Below are positions 1 through 10,960 of a stretch of DNA of 64,000 nt, piece after piece; position 1 is the first letter of the stretch, and each line of letters starts with the position of its first letter. A program made the position numbers and the translations under genes. Below the pieces are notes generated by a model. That model was not told the origin of the DNA, searched no databases, and worked only from the letters and a program-made list of their open reading frames with translations. Origin of the DNA: Scilla litardierei (lineage: Eukaryota; Streptophyta; Magnoliopsida; Asparagales; Asparagaceae); contig CM061142.1 of NCBI GenBank assembly GCA_030789695.1, forward strand, positions 358,025,486-358,089,485, read 5' to 3'.

Positions 1-2
1 AT

Positions 3-2270
3 GGGGGAGAATTTGAAAATAATTCTTTTACCAAGTTTTGTAATGAAAATGGCATTACACACAATTTTTCTTTTCCTTGTACCCCTCAACAAAATGGAGT
101 AGTTGAAAGGAAAAATAGAACTTTACAAGAATGTGCTAGAACAATGCTTTGTGATAGTAATCTACCAAAATATTTTTGGGCAGAAGCTGTTGCAACTGCC
201 TGCTACATTATGAATAAAGTTCTTATAAGGCCATTGCTTAATAAAACTTGTTTTGAATTATTTTTTAATCGCATTCCCCGTGTATCTTATTTTAAAGTGT
301 TTGGATGTAAATGTTTCATTCTCAATACTAAAGATGCATTAGATAAATTTGATTCTAAATCTGATGAAGGTATTTTTGTTGGGTACTCAACACGTAGCAA
401 AGCCTACAGAGTATTTAACAAAAGAACTTCAACAGTTGAAGAATCATTACATGTCACATTTGATGAAAATCCTTCATCTAATTCTCCCATCATCATTGAT
501 GATGAAGAGAACATATTTCCTTTATCTAATTCTTTAGATAATATTAATCTTGATGAAATTGATGCTACTAAACCCTCTGTTGAGTCTGTTTCAGATAATG
601 CAGATCTTCCTAAGGCATTTGCACAAGTTCCAAACCATCCATCAGAATTGATCATTGGAGATATTACAGATGGAGTAAGAACTCGACGTCAAATAGAACA
701 AATGGCGCATTGTGCTTTCCTCTCATCCATTGAACCAAAGAACATCAATGAAGCATGCAAAGACAGTTCTTGGATCATTGCTATGCAGGAAGAACTCAAT
801 CAATTTCAGAGAAATGATGTTTGGGAATTGGTTCCCAGACCAACAGATCATTCAATTATTGGTACCAAGTGGGTATTCAAAAATAAATTGGATGAATCAG
901 GTCAGGTAATTAGAAACAAGGCACGATTGGTTGCACAAGGTTATAATCAAGAAGAAGGTATTGATTATGATGAAACATATGCACCAGTTGCTCGTCTTGA
1001 ATCTATTAGGATGCTTTTATCATTTGCATGTTTTAAAGATTTTAAACTATTTCAAATGGATGTCAAAAGTGCTTTTTTAAATGGTTTTCTTAAGGAGGAA
1101 GTTTATGTTGAACAACCTCCTGGTTTTATTCATGAAAATTTAGAAAATCATGTTTTTAAATTGAAGAAAGCTTTATATGGTCTTAAACAAGCACCTCGTG
1201 CTTGGTATGAAAGACTTAAAAGTTATCTTTTAAATTCTGGTTATTCTATTGGTAAAATTGATTCAACTTTGTTTATTAAAAATATAAAATCTGACATCAT
1301 TATTATTCAAATATATGTTGACGATATTATATTCGGTTCTACTAATGAAACTCTTTGTTTAGAATTTTCTAAGATTATGCAGAAGGAATTTGAAATGAGT
1401 CATATGGGCGAACTCAACTACTTCCTTGGACTTCAAATCAAACAAATGAAGGAAGGTATCTTCATCCATCAATCAAAATATTCCAAAGAACTCATCAAGC
1501 GTTTTGGTTTAGCGACTTCTGCTGATAAACATACTCCAATGAGTACATCTACATCACTAGACAAAGATTTAAATGGTAAGAGTGTTGATCAACGTCTTTA
1601 CAGAGGTATGATTGGCTCTTTACTTTATCTAACTGCTAGTAGACCAGATATTATGTTTTCAGTATGCTTGTGTGCACGTTTTCAGGCAGATCCTAAGATG
1701 TCACATCTTACTGCCGTAAAACGAATAATTAGATATGTTAAACATACTTCTGATTTTGGATTATTTTATCCTAAAACTAGCACATATGATTTATTATCAT
1801 ATAGTGACGCAGATTTTGCTGGTTGCAAATCAGACCGAAAAAGTACCAGTGGTACATGTCATTTTCTTGGACATGCTTTGGTCTCATGGTTTAGCAAAAA
1901 GCAAAATTCTGTTTCATTATCTACCACAGAGGCAGAATATATTGCCGCTGGGTTAGCATGTGCACAAATATTATGGATGAAACAAACTATCTCATATTAT
2001 GGTATTGAGTGTTCCACATGTCTTATAATGTGTGATAACACTAGTGCAATTAATTTGTCTAAGAATCCAGTTCATCATTCACGCACTAAGCATATAGATG
2101 TCCGTCATCACTTTTTAGATGATCACGTACAAAAAGGAGATATTGTTTTGAAGTTCATTTCCACTGAACATCAGATTGCCGATATCTTAACTAAGCCTTT
2201 GAAAGAGGAATCTTTCATTAAAATTAGAAGAGATTTGGGCATTATCAGTGAATCTGAATTTGTCATATGA
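3..2270 (+). CDS. Copia pol polyprotein, 3' part: integrase C-terminus, reverse transcriptase, RNase H
   Basis: The reading frame is open from base 3 to the TGA at 2268-2270, with no internal stop. The first codons encode the end of the integrase core, including [17 protein letters not shown], which contains the catalytic glutamate of the DDE triad. The integrase C-terminal domain follows ([12 protein letters not shown]...GIFVGYS). Reverse transcriptase starts near [12 protein letters not shown] and has [32 protein letters not shown] and the catalytic YVDDIIFGS. RNase H shows [19 protein letters not shown] and [10 protein letters not shown]. This enzyme set reverse-transcribes element RNA in virus-like particles and integrates the cDNA. 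The intact frame suggests a fairly recent insertion. The true start is upstream of the window; the first in-window ATG (144) is internal. Confidence 0.95.
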   Translation, partial: GGEFENNSFTKFCNENGITHNFSFPCTPQQNGVVERKNRTLQECARTMLCDSNLPKYFWAEAVATACYIMNKVLIRPLLNKTCFELFFNRIPRVSYFKVFGCKCFILNTKDALDKFDSKSDEGIFVGYSTRSKAYRVFNKRTSTVEESLHVTFDENPSSNSPIIIDDEENIFPLSNSLDNINLDEIDATKPSVESVSDNADLPKAFAQVPNHPSELIIGDITDGVRTRRQIEQMAHCAFLSSIEPKNINEACKDSSWIIAMQEELNQFQRNDVWELVPRPTDHSIIGTKWVFKNKLDESGQVIRNKARLVAQGYNQEEGIDYDETYAPVARLESIRMLLSFACFKDFKLFQMDVKSAFLNGFLKEEVYVEQPPGFIHENLENHVFKLKKALYGLKQAPRAWYERLKSYLLNSGYSIGKIDSTLFIKNIKSDIIIIQIYVDDIIFGSTNETLCLEFSKIMQKEFEMSHMGELNYFLGLQIKQMKEGIFIHQSKYSKELIKRFGLATSADKHTPMSTSTSLDKDLNGKSVDQRLYRGMIGSLLYLTASRPDIMFSVCLCARFQADPKMSHLTAVKRIIRYVKHTSDFGLFYPKTSTYDLLSYSDADFAGCKSDRKSTSGTCHFLGHALVSWFSKKQNSVSLSTTEAEYIAAGLACAQILWMKQTISYYGIECSTCLIMCDNTSAINLSKNPVHHSRTKHIDVRHHFLDDHVQKGDIVLKFISTEHQIADILTKPLKEESFIKIRRDLGIISESEFVI

Positions 2271-3306
2271 TGTTTTCCAATTTTAGTGAATTTCTGGAAT
2301 TTTCTTATAATTTTTTTTGATAATAAATTTTCTTAGTCGACTAATGTTTTGTTTAATCGACTAATATATCCAGATTTCTTTTACCTATTTTTTTTCTGTT
2401 CCTATCTATTAGGACTGTTCAATATACCCTATCTTCGGACATTGTTCTTTCTTCTATGACTTTAGTTTGTTCACAATTTTTTTTATCTTAAATTCTTACC
2501 TGCCAAAGGGCATTTTTTCTAATGTCAGCCGCATACCTTGCCTTGGAGATTCCATTAGGCCACTTGTCTCTTTGTCATTCGGTCACAACATTGCCTAGAA
2601 TCCTGCACTTCTCTCTTCTCTTGGATTAATACCTTGTCATCATGATGCCTAGAATCCCACACTCATCTTGGAAATTGGCTTTTACAATTTCCTTTTCCAA
2701 CGCACTCTAGGCCACGTGTCATGTTTTCATTCGGCCACCTCTTTGCCTAGAGATCCGAAATTCATCTCCCCTTGGAATGGGAACCCACATTTATTCCATC
2801 TTGGGGTTTGCATTCTTTTTAAATATTTTTTTTGAAAGAGTTTTTTTCAACAACCCCATTCATTAGTTTGACCAATCTTCATAAAAGCCTTCAATGAATC
2901 TCACCCACTACCGCACTTACCAACGCCTATTTTTAGTTTTCAAAAATTTTAATTTATTATTTATTCTTTTAAAATCAAAATCCGAACGGTTGAGCGTTAG
3001 ATTTTTTTTCGGTTGTCTTAGTCGACTAACCAAACTCTTGGCCGACTAACTCGGTTTTTTAAACCGTTTCCGATCTAACTTCCGTCTTTTCGCATTTTAG
3101 TTTCTTCTTCCTCCCGCCTCTTCACATATTTTTGAAAACTTTTCAGTTCTCTCTCACCCATTCAGTTTCTCAAACTGCTCAAGAACTGATCATGGCACCC
3201 ATTCACTTGGATAACTACTCCCACTATTGCCTATTTATTTTCGGAAATTTCCCTTCATTTCTTTTATCCCAACCGAACCCTCTCTTCATCCTCATCTTCT
3301 TCTCTG
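2271..3306 (+). other. Untranslated internal region of element A between pol and env-like ORF
   Basis: AT-rich and without a credible ORF. It carries two of the five 20-bp-spaced palindrome pairs of this element (2333-2364 and 3018-3049). A pyrimidine-rich leader with TTCCTCCCGCCTC near 3105-3120 precedes the downstream ORF. Confidence 0.6.
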
Positions 3307-4542
3307 ATGGCTCTTCCTCAATTCCGTGATGCCGTGGCCGAAAATCGCTTCAACGCCTCCGCAAATGCAAAGTTCCATCCTGAGCGCTTCATCGATTACA
3401 ATGCTCTTGCTTCCTTCAATATTCTCTCTATCCTATCCGCAGCCGGCCTCGAGAAGATCTAGGCACTCGGGAACAAGGAACCCTACTACCCCCTTCTCGT
3501 CCGCGAATTCTACGCCAATCTCGAGCCATGCGTGGTTGGTCGTGATACTCACATTCTCTCCCGTGTCAAGAACCTCCCAATTTGTCTCACTCTTCGTCGG
3601 ATCTGTGAGTTGATTGATCTTCCTCCCCATTTTTCAGGTTCTCTCAATTTTACAATGACCGATCCCCGTATCCTAGCAAAAATCGCAACCCCTTGGGTCC
3701 ATAAACTTTCTGCTATTCATTTCCACCCCCCTGCACGCATCATTCTAAAGGTTATAGTCTCCAATCTTATGCCGAAAGGCGGCTCCTTTAACTATCTTTC
3801 CAACGAATTGGAGCATTGCCTTTATGCGGTGATGGGCGGTTTACCTATTAACTGGGGTTTTGTGATCTTGCAATCCATTCTTCGACCGGTTCAATCTCAT
3901 ATCTATCATCCTTCCTTTATAACCTTGGTCCTAAAGATGTTTTGTGTCCCTCTCGATGGAGAAATTGCCGTCTCCAATCCTTATAATATCAACATCATCA
4001 CTTTGCACAATATGCATTTGGATCTTCCGGACCCTGAGGAATCCGATGCGGCCAATAGTGATGATGATGATGCCGATGAAGATCCCGAAGAAGACCCCGT
4101 AGAAGACCCCACTTCAGCCGATCCCGACTATACTCCGACCCAAACCACTTACGTCCCCTCCTCTACACCGAGTTCATCCCGTGGTTTCCGTCGTTTTGTT
4201 AAGAAATAATGTGTCCACAAGTGTTTTCCAGAGTGCCGCACCAATCCTAGATCCTGTCCCCTAAAGACCCCACGGACATCCTCTACTCCTCGCCAAACCA
4301 ACCTGTCTGTTCTTTCCGGCCTTAGGGAGGATGTTCGGTCTCTTCACGATACGGTCACTACTGGATTTAGGGAATTTCGGTCAGCCTTGACTGAACAGGC
4401 TCACGTTATCGACCAAGTACAACTCAATCAGAGCAAGCTTGTTTCTGCACTTGAGGCTCTAAATGTAGTTGCTCCAGAGGAAACACCCCGTCGTAAATCG
4501 CGACGTAATTCTCAGGACTATGGCTCCCCTTCCGGCTGTTAG
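3307..4542 (+). pseudogene. Env-like / putative plant retrotransposon ORF downstream of pol, two in-frame stops
   Basis: One frame runs from ATG 3307 to TAG 4540-4542 (about 411 codons), interrupted by in-frame TAG at 3460-3462 and TAA at 4207-4209 but not frameshifted. The conserved core (VREFYANLEPC, LPICLTLRRICELIDLPP, HPPARIILKVIVSNLMPKGG) resembles the 'putative plant transposon protein' domain found downstream of pol in Sirevirus-like elements. After it come a long acidic stretch (DDDDADEDPEEDPVEDP), a Ser/Thr/Pro segment, and a C-terminal part with heptad-like spacing (LREDVRSLHDTVTTGFREF) suggesting a coiled coil. I see no obvious signal peptide or membrane helix, so 'env-like' describes position only. 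Function is unknown. Confidence 0.75.
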
Positions 4543-4917
4543 ATTGTGGCGACAGTTGCCGTTGTTTACTCCTCCGTTGTGTTGTTTACTGTATTTTGGT
4601 TTGCTGATGTCGGATACTAGGTCGTATGTAGATGTGCTGATGATCTTTTGCTGTTGTTTTTTCTTGTTGCATAATGGTTTTTAGATGTGTTTTGTAATCG
4701 GCCATAGGGCCTTAGTCCTAGGTATGTGGGAATGTATGTTTGCTAGTCACTTTGTATCCTTTCTATATATGTTCTGTTTAGTAAAGCTCTGTTTTGTTCT
4801 GATTCGTAAATATTATGTTCCCTGTTTCGTAATCATTCTGTGTTATTTTTACTCTTAGTCGACTAACATGTTCCTTAATCGACTAATTTTATTTTTCCCC
4901 ATCTTTTTGTCAATGAC

Positions 4918-5069
4918 AAAGGGGGAGAATATTTAGGCAAATTCTAAGGGGGAGCATACATATTTTTTTATCATATAACTGAGTATAGCATATGGTATGG
5001 TATCTGCATATAACTGAATATGACACTTCATTTTTTTATAAATATTTGTCATCATCAAAAGGGGGAGAA
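4918..5069 (+). promoter_or_regulatory. Multiple polypurine tracts of element A
   Basis: Three tracts with the core AAGGGGGAG lie at 4918-4927, 4946-4954 and 5058-5067. The last ends two bases before the LTR TG at 5070 and is the likely plus-strand primer. Repeated polypurine tracts are a known Sirevirus trait. Confidence 0.85.
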
Positions 5070-6419
5070 TGTTGGGATTTCATAATCCCATGTTCACTTT
5101 CCTATTCTATTCCATATGATTTTGATGTGACAATTATTATTATTGCTACTCACTCTATCTATGCAGATATGCAGATTCCTAATATATCCACGCTTGGACA
5201 ATAATCACTTGATAAGGAATCCCTGCACAAAGGCATTTCAAATACTCACATGAAGCTCAACATACATATCTACGGAAATCTACGGACTGATGTATTTTTT
5301 ATATTTATAGATTTCAGAGCCTTGAAAATGAAATTCATCTAAGTCCTAGGTTCCTAATAACATATCCTACCAACCCTTTTTCAGACAAGTCAAAATTCAC
5401 GTTTTTCTGTCTTAGTCGACTAAGGCATACATTAGTCGACTAAACATTTTTTTCTTCGAATTTTGGCCTGAAAATTTCTGAGTAGTCTTCAGTCAACATC
5501 AGAAAGTTACCGTTAAAATTTCAGTCAAAAATTCCAAGTTTGACTTTTAGTCGACTAAGACTTTCTTTAGTCGACTAATGAAATTTTGTGTCCGTTTTTT
5601 CTGAAACTTTCCAGACCGTTTCTGAACGGTAGGAAACTCCTTTTCCCCCCATTTTCCCTCAGAATAACTGCCCAAAAATACTATAAATAAGTGGGCATAC
5701 CCCTCATTCTTTTCACACAACTTTCTTCTCTCTTTCTTACTAGAATTGTTGATTCTAAGCAATCTTGCCTTAGTTGCTCTTTTCTTATTTGCAAGAAGAA
5801 ATCCATAGATTTCTCTCTTCTTATAAGAACGGAAGAACTTCAAGATTCTTAATCATAGATCTTTTGGAAATTGAAGTTTTCTTCCTTGGAGCAATTTTGA
5901 TCTTTTTCAACATCAATTTAGAAAGTTGTTTGTGTTCATAATTGTAAGAAGATATCGATTGATCTCTCTCTTCTTTTATGAACCAGAGAACTTCAAGTAT
6001 TGTTCTTCATTTCATATTTTATACATCTTGAAGTCTCTCTTTAAACACCATCCTTGAATTTCATTCTAAATTCATAACAAGGCTATAGGTGTTTTTCTAT
6101 TTCTTATTTAACAGGTTTTGAATCTCTGTTAGAGATTGTACAAAGTTTGGGACACGGGGAGTGTCGCCATTTTTGTAAGTTTGCGCTTACGGGGCAAGTG
6201 GTTATAGTGGATTGAAAATCTCTACGGGGTAGAGGACTGGAGTAGGATCACAAGGATCCGAACCAGGATAAATCTCTGTGTTTGCGATTGATTTAATTTT
6301 TCCGCACTTGTCATTTTATTTTCATTGCCATCTTTGCAAATATTACTAACATCTTATTTGCAACATTTTTTAATATACACTATTCACCCCCTCCCCCTCT
6401 AGTGTATTTGATCCTTACA
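5070..6419 (+). repeat. 3' LTR of element A
   Basis: It begins TGTTGGGATT directly after the polypurine tract and ends GATCCTTACA. A short inverted repeat (TGGGATT / AATCCCA) lies at the 5' edge. TATAAATA at 5682-5689 is the likely core promoter. Two pairs of a 12-bp palindrome lie about 105-270 bp upstream of it. The downstream part has the GGATCCGAACCAGGATAAAT-type block seen in Sirevirus R/U5 regions. Confidence 0.9.
5412..5578 (+). promoter_or_regulatory. Palindrome array of element A: TTAGTCGACTAA pairs at exactly 20 bp
   Basis: Perfect 12-bp palindromes at 5412-5423, 5432-5443, 5547-5558 and 5567-5578 form two pairs, each with a 20-bp start-to-start register and an unrelated 8-bp spacer. 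The array ends about 104 bp upstream of the TATA box. Three more pairs with the same 20-bp register lie in the internal region (2333/2353, 3018/3038, 4855/4875), where the second word is slightly degenerate. Confidence 0.85.
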
Positions 6420-8052
6420 GGCTAGAATTTCACAAGGATGGACATCAAGTGGAGCATTACCAAAGTTTGGAACTTGATGAAGATAATATCATCAAGAGGC
6501 GCCAAAGCTTGGAAGATGATGGGGAGCATCAAGGCATCAAGAGCTTGAAGCCTTAGAATCTAGGAGATGCAAAATGTAATTTATGTAATTTCTATTACTT
6601 GCATTTCTATTTTTTGAGTCTATGATTTTGTAATGCCTTGATAGATGGTCACTTATTCATGCTTATGCATTAACCATCTTAGTGAGCCTTAGGATTTTCA
6701 TAGAAACCATTCCAATAGGTTCCCCATGCCAAATAACTCAATTGGGGTTTTTGGCCTTCTAACAGGCGACTGCTGAAGGCAGAACATGCAATTGGGTGAT
6801 CTCCAAGCGCCTGGCAAACTTCTATAACCGACTGTTATGCACAGCTCAAGTCAACTTTTTCTTGACTCTTTATTGAGCTTTTGTTGCAGGCGACTGAAGT
6901 TCATTTGACAGGCGCATGTCTACCAACAGGGCCTTGAACTTTGTTCTTCAGTCATTTGAGTGCCAATGTGTGTAACTTGTCCTTTTTGGGCACCAATCAA
7001 TTTTTTGTGACAGCCGACTGATTTAGAGTTTACAGTCGCATGTCTATCTTCAAGCACCTTGACTTTGGTCATCATTCATTTGAATGCATAAGTGTGAACG
7101 TTGTGTTTTTCCTGCTCCATTCCATCCCATGTGACAGCCGCCTACTGAAGTATATTCAGGCGCCTGCACAGTGTACATGCACCTATGTAGTCTTCTACAG
7201 TCGCCTGTCCTGGGTCAGATTATAGCTGTTGGAAATTTTCTAGACATTGATCAGTCGCTTGGGGTGTCTTCTACAAGCGCCTATCTAAGATCTTTTAGCC
7301 CAAAATCTAGCCGTTGCAAATTTGTTCATTTGGCCTTTTTGCTTGGTTTTGAGGGGTTATTGTGGCTTCCTATATATAGGAGATGGGTTAGTTCTGTTAG
7401 AACTCTTGGTTAACATTGAATGTCTTAGAGAATCATTAAGCCACTCGTATTCTCTCATTTACCTCTCATGGGCACTATTCTCTTCATGCATTGAAGCTTG
7501 CTCAAGGGAAATCCTCCAAGTGAAATCAAGCTCATCTCAACACTTGGAGATTCTCTTCCATGTCTTCTTCTTCATATTGAGTACGTTCATCTCAAGGCAA
7601 AGGTAAGAGTATTTAATTCATCTTTTTGAAGTAAAAAATTAACTTTCTTTGTAAGAGTTTCTCTTTGTGAGGGTTTAACCCTAACTTTCTTTATAAGAGT
7701 TAGTTTCTCTCTTTGAAAGAGATTAACCCTTGTGTAGGGTTGGTTGGTTGTGTACTCTCTTTGTGAGAGTTTGGTACTCTCTTTGTGAGAGTTCATATCT
7801 CTTTGTGAGATTGTATTCACTACCTTGTATAGGATCATAATAAATATTTAGTGTTGCTAGATGTACCTAAGTTGGAAAACCAGGGTAAAATATTTGTGTT
7901 AACGTTTGCTTGATTGTGTTGTTTAAATTTCTCTTGCACTTATAATTCCGCATTTGCAAGTTTAATTTTTAATTTCACAATTATTGCGATTATATTCACA
8001 CCTCCTCTAGAGTGTTTGTTGTTAGTATTGCAAGGCATACATGGTCCTTACA
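6420..8052 (+). repeat. 3' portion of a second Sirevirus-like LTR (element B), interrupted by element A
   Basis: The sequence ends CATGGTCCTTACA at 8052, like the LTR end at 62706 (GGGTCCTTACA). It has TATATATA at 7371-7378 and a palindrome array upstream of it. The array block 7011-7052 closely matches the block at 61310-61345 of element D, so the two LTRs are related. No primer-binding site follows, so this is a 3' or solo LTR. Its 5' part is not visible; element A probably inserted into it. Confidence 0.75.
6763..7283 (+). promoter_or_regulatory. Palindrome array of LTR B (CAGGCGACTG / CAGTCGCCTG), 22-bp register
   Basis: Related words start at 6763, 6804, 6825, 6887, 6909, 7011, 7033, 7135, 7157, 7176, 7198, 7252 and 7274. 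Pairs 6887/6909, 7011/7033, 7135/7157, 7176/7198 and 7252/7274 are all exactly 22 bp apart; 6804/6825 is 21. The array ends about 88 bp before the TATA box. Confidence 0.8.
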
Positions 8053-8635
8053 CTTCTGAGCTGTACCTATCAACAAGGGGAAAGTTCTCATTTGACCAAG
8101 GATCATCAGGTACATAATCCAAATCACTTCCCTGGAAACTGTCGGTCTCTAAGGAATTCGTGTTTTTGGGATTTATTCGTTCTTCCAAGACAAGGTGCTC
8201 GAATATCTCCGCAAATGGGATGTTGGTGGCGAAGAAGTACGTCCTGTGAATATCAACTTGTACATGATTCCCTTTTGAAATGTTTTTGGTGTCGGCATAG
8301 TATTCCGAGATGAATTCTGAAAGATGTGGTGCGAATGGATCCATTGACGAGATGAACACTAGGCCGCTGCACATGGCTTCATTCACAATGTTATTCAAAT
8401 CGTCAAGAAAGGATACCTCATTTGGTGTATCATAAGAGTTGGCTTATGGAATGTCCTTGATGTAAGAGGAAACCGTATCCTCTTCAATGCTGGCGTGGAC
8501 GTCGTTCTCGAGAGCACCTAAGTGGATCTGCTCTGCAATATAGTTTAGAATTTCAAATTCCTTTACGTCAATAGCCATGAAGACCAGAGAACCAGTAGAT
8601 CTGATATGGTTCAGCATACCACCCAATGCATACTA
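8053..8635 (-). pseudogene. Broken coding segment after the Gypsy primer-binding site (gag-like position)
   Basis: One minus-strand frame runs from a TAG at 8633-8635 to the junction at 8053, with one internal TAA at 8444-8446. Its peptides include LGGMLNHIRSTGSLVFMAID, KEFEILNYIAEQIHLGALEN and PDDPWSNENFPLVDRYSSEV. I do not recognise a conserved domain. Its place just after the primer-binding site and leader suggests the N-terminal part of a Tat/Athila gag. An unrelated captured gene cannot be excluded. Confidence 0.45.
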
Positions 8636-9978
8636 GAATGGATCCTCCTCTCCATATGGATCCTGAAAGGGAGTGCTTTGCCGACACAATGCAGCTTTCC
8701 AAATGTACGATTGGCAAATAAAGATAGGCTGGAAAGGAATGTATGCACAAGAGAAATATAGTAACCAAGAAAATAAAATAAACAAGAAGTATGGAAGGTA
8801 GAATGTTGGTGGAACCAGCACTCTCCGTCTCCAAAATAAAACTAAATGTTGCCTCCCCAGCAACGGCGCCAAAACCGTGTTCGGCTCCGGATTTACACCC
8901 GGAAGCACGACTCACCGCAAGTGTACTATGGTGTAGTATAAATGAAAAGTGTTGAACTCTGATGGGGCAGTCATTATGTGTTAAGTTGTTCGGGAGTGAG
9001 AGAATACATGGTTAGGGGTTGTCTTAAGAGAAATTGTTGTCACGACGATTGGTTTCAACAAGTTTTAAAAGATCTAGGGCAACGGGAATACCCGCTAGGT
9101 CGTTCAGGCTCGAACACTTGGTTGAGAATCCTATCGTTGAATTATGAGTTAGGGTGAGAGTGTCATATCTGAGAATGAGAATGAGTAGTCAACCACCATT
9201 GAGCTACACGTCTAACGTATTTCAATGTGTCACCGCACTTTCGTTTGGCTTCACACATAGATATGTGCATTACGCTTGACATAATTCCCATGTCACAACC
9301 CGCATCCATTACCATGGGCTATGGTTGGGACACTACACTATATTGGCTCTAGTAGTTTGGCTACTATCGTAGGGCACCGGCTAGAGAATTAGGTTTTAGT
9401 AGTGACCCCTAGTGCACGTGCCACTCTCGTGAGCACAAGCCCTAGAAAGTGACTACAAAACCCTAAACTGATTCATACGGATTTCCCTAGAACTGGAGTT
9501 GTTCTCACTGGTCTCCACTTCTAGGGCTAATCCCCCAAAATCTGGGTTCAATCGATTATATCGTAACCCTAGGTTCATTCAACTAAAGGCAACCTAGCAT
9601 TCGATCCCTAAGATCCTAGGGGTTCATACCTAAATCCTAGAAACGCACTACTCAAGCATGGTTATGGAAATCATCGCAAAAGCAATATAAAAAATAGCAA
9701 GAGACTTTGCAAGCCTGTGAAAATGGTACCAAAAGATAGAGAATCACAAATAACACAGAAATATATTAAAATATCTAAAATCTGACCGTTCACAAGAGAT
9801 CGAAACGTAGCAAAAGATCCAAAATTTCTTCGTTCTCCAAGGTGACGGCTCACAAAAGTTGCAGAAATTAAGATCCATTAAACCTAATTAATCGTTATCT
9901 TTTATGCATTCACCGATCCCAAGAAAGTAGACCCAAAATCTGTTTAATATCCAACAACTTAAAGGCTGGCAATATGGC

Positions 9979-10301
9979 GCTTGGTCAATCGCGGCCTAGC
10001 GCCCAGCCGAGCGCCCCTTCGATGCTCCATCTGGGCAGATTTGGCTTGGAAAGTGGCTCAGTCGAGTGGGATGGCTGCTCGGCCACAGCACCCTCGCTTG
10101 GCCGAGCGACCTTGGTGCTCGGCTGAGTTAAGGAGACAGAGATTTTCAGAGATTTTCAGTCAGTCAAGGGGGTCGCTCATCCCGAGCAGTTGAGGCGACC
10201 GGCTGAGCGACATTTTGCCAATCAGCTTCCTTTTTCCTTCACTCTCTTGCGTCTCTTAATGATACCAGCTCGGCCGAGCGAGCCATGTCACTCGGCCGAG
10301 C
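9979..10301 (-). promoter_or_regulatory. Palindrome array of the Tat/Athila-like LTR (GCTCGGCCGAGC), 21-22 bp register
   Basis: GCTCGGCCGAGC-like words start at 9979, 10001, 10056, 10077, 10096, 10117, 10175, about 10197, 10268 and 10290. Spacings within groups are 22, 21, 19, 21, about 21 and 22 bp. On the minus strand the array lies upstream of the TATA-like box at about 9900, ending roughly 70 bp from it. Confidence 0.75.
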
Positions 10302-10610
10302 GGTCTGGATTTTAGCTACATCCAGATCAGCTCCTTTACTTCTCTTCTTTCTTTCTCTCTTGTTCTCTTCTTCTTTTTCTCTTCTCCAGCAGCTCCAGCT
10401 CGTCAAGCATGATGCCATTGATGCTCCGGCATCGGTGCTCGTGTCCATCGTCAAATATATCTCCAAATCACTCCAAAATTCCTGAAAATCCACAAATTGA
10501 TCCGAGAATCAATAATATCATGAAATACGCAATAAAATACTTAAAAGTGAACTGCAAGCGATAAAAATGCAATGAAATGATGCATGAAAATGATTGAAAT
10601 TATGGACACA

Positions 10611-10960
10611 TCAATAGTTTCGCAAGCCTGTAGAGAAAATGAATTATTTGAACAACGTGTCACATGAGTATTGGGGAAGCGGAGTCTCGGATGATCCCAA
10701 CTTGGCATGCTCCCTAGGGTATCATGTATATTTGATAAGCGGTAGCCTCCTCTTGGCGGGGGCATGCTTCAGCTCATGAACTTGGCATGAGCTTGAGCTT
10801 GGTCTTTGCTCCAAACATTTGGCATACAACTCGATCCGACATTCGATGCATCTCAAGGCAATCCATGCTAGGCACTGGTGTAATCTTGGTGTGATTTGTG
10901 CTGGACCGATGATGCCCATGTCTTGCCTGCTTGATTTATGATTGGGCAAAGCTCGGACGG
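10611..10960. other. Unassigned 350 bp between two LTRs
   Basis: I see no ORF, repeat or recognisable domain here. It is probably the pre-insertion host sequence or remains of an older element. Confidence 0.4.

Larger units (their letters stand above)
1..6419 (+). mobile_element. Sirevirus-type Ty1/Copia retrotransposon A (5' part outside window)
   Basis: The order is pol (to 2270), an untranslated stretch, an env-like ORF (3307-4542), three GGGGGAG polypurine tracts (4918-5068), then a 1350-bp LTR (5070-6419) with TG...CA ends. A long LTR, multiple polypurine tracts and an ORF downstream of pol are hallmarks of the plant Sirevirus lineage. The 5' LTR, gag, protease and most of integrase lie outside the window, so the TSD cannot be checked; 6420-6424 (gctag) would be its 3' copy. 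The flanking sequence at 6420 reads as the interior of another Sirevirus-like LTR, so this element is probably nested in that one. Confidence 0.93.
8053..10610 (-). mobile_element. Ty3/Gypsy (Tat/Athila-like) element, 5' LTR plus leader, truncated
   Basis: Read on the minus strand, an LTR starts TGTGTCCATAATTTC at 10610 and ends near 8878. It is followed by a typical Gypsy primer-binding site (TGGCGCCGTTGCTGGGGA, about 8855-8872), then a leader and a broken coding segment that stops abruptly at the LTR B boundary (8052/8053). The rest of the element is absent here, so LTR B or its parent element probably inserted into it. A CATAAAAG TATA-like box lies at about 9897-9906. The 5-bp repeat cannot be checked. 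Confidence 0.75.
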
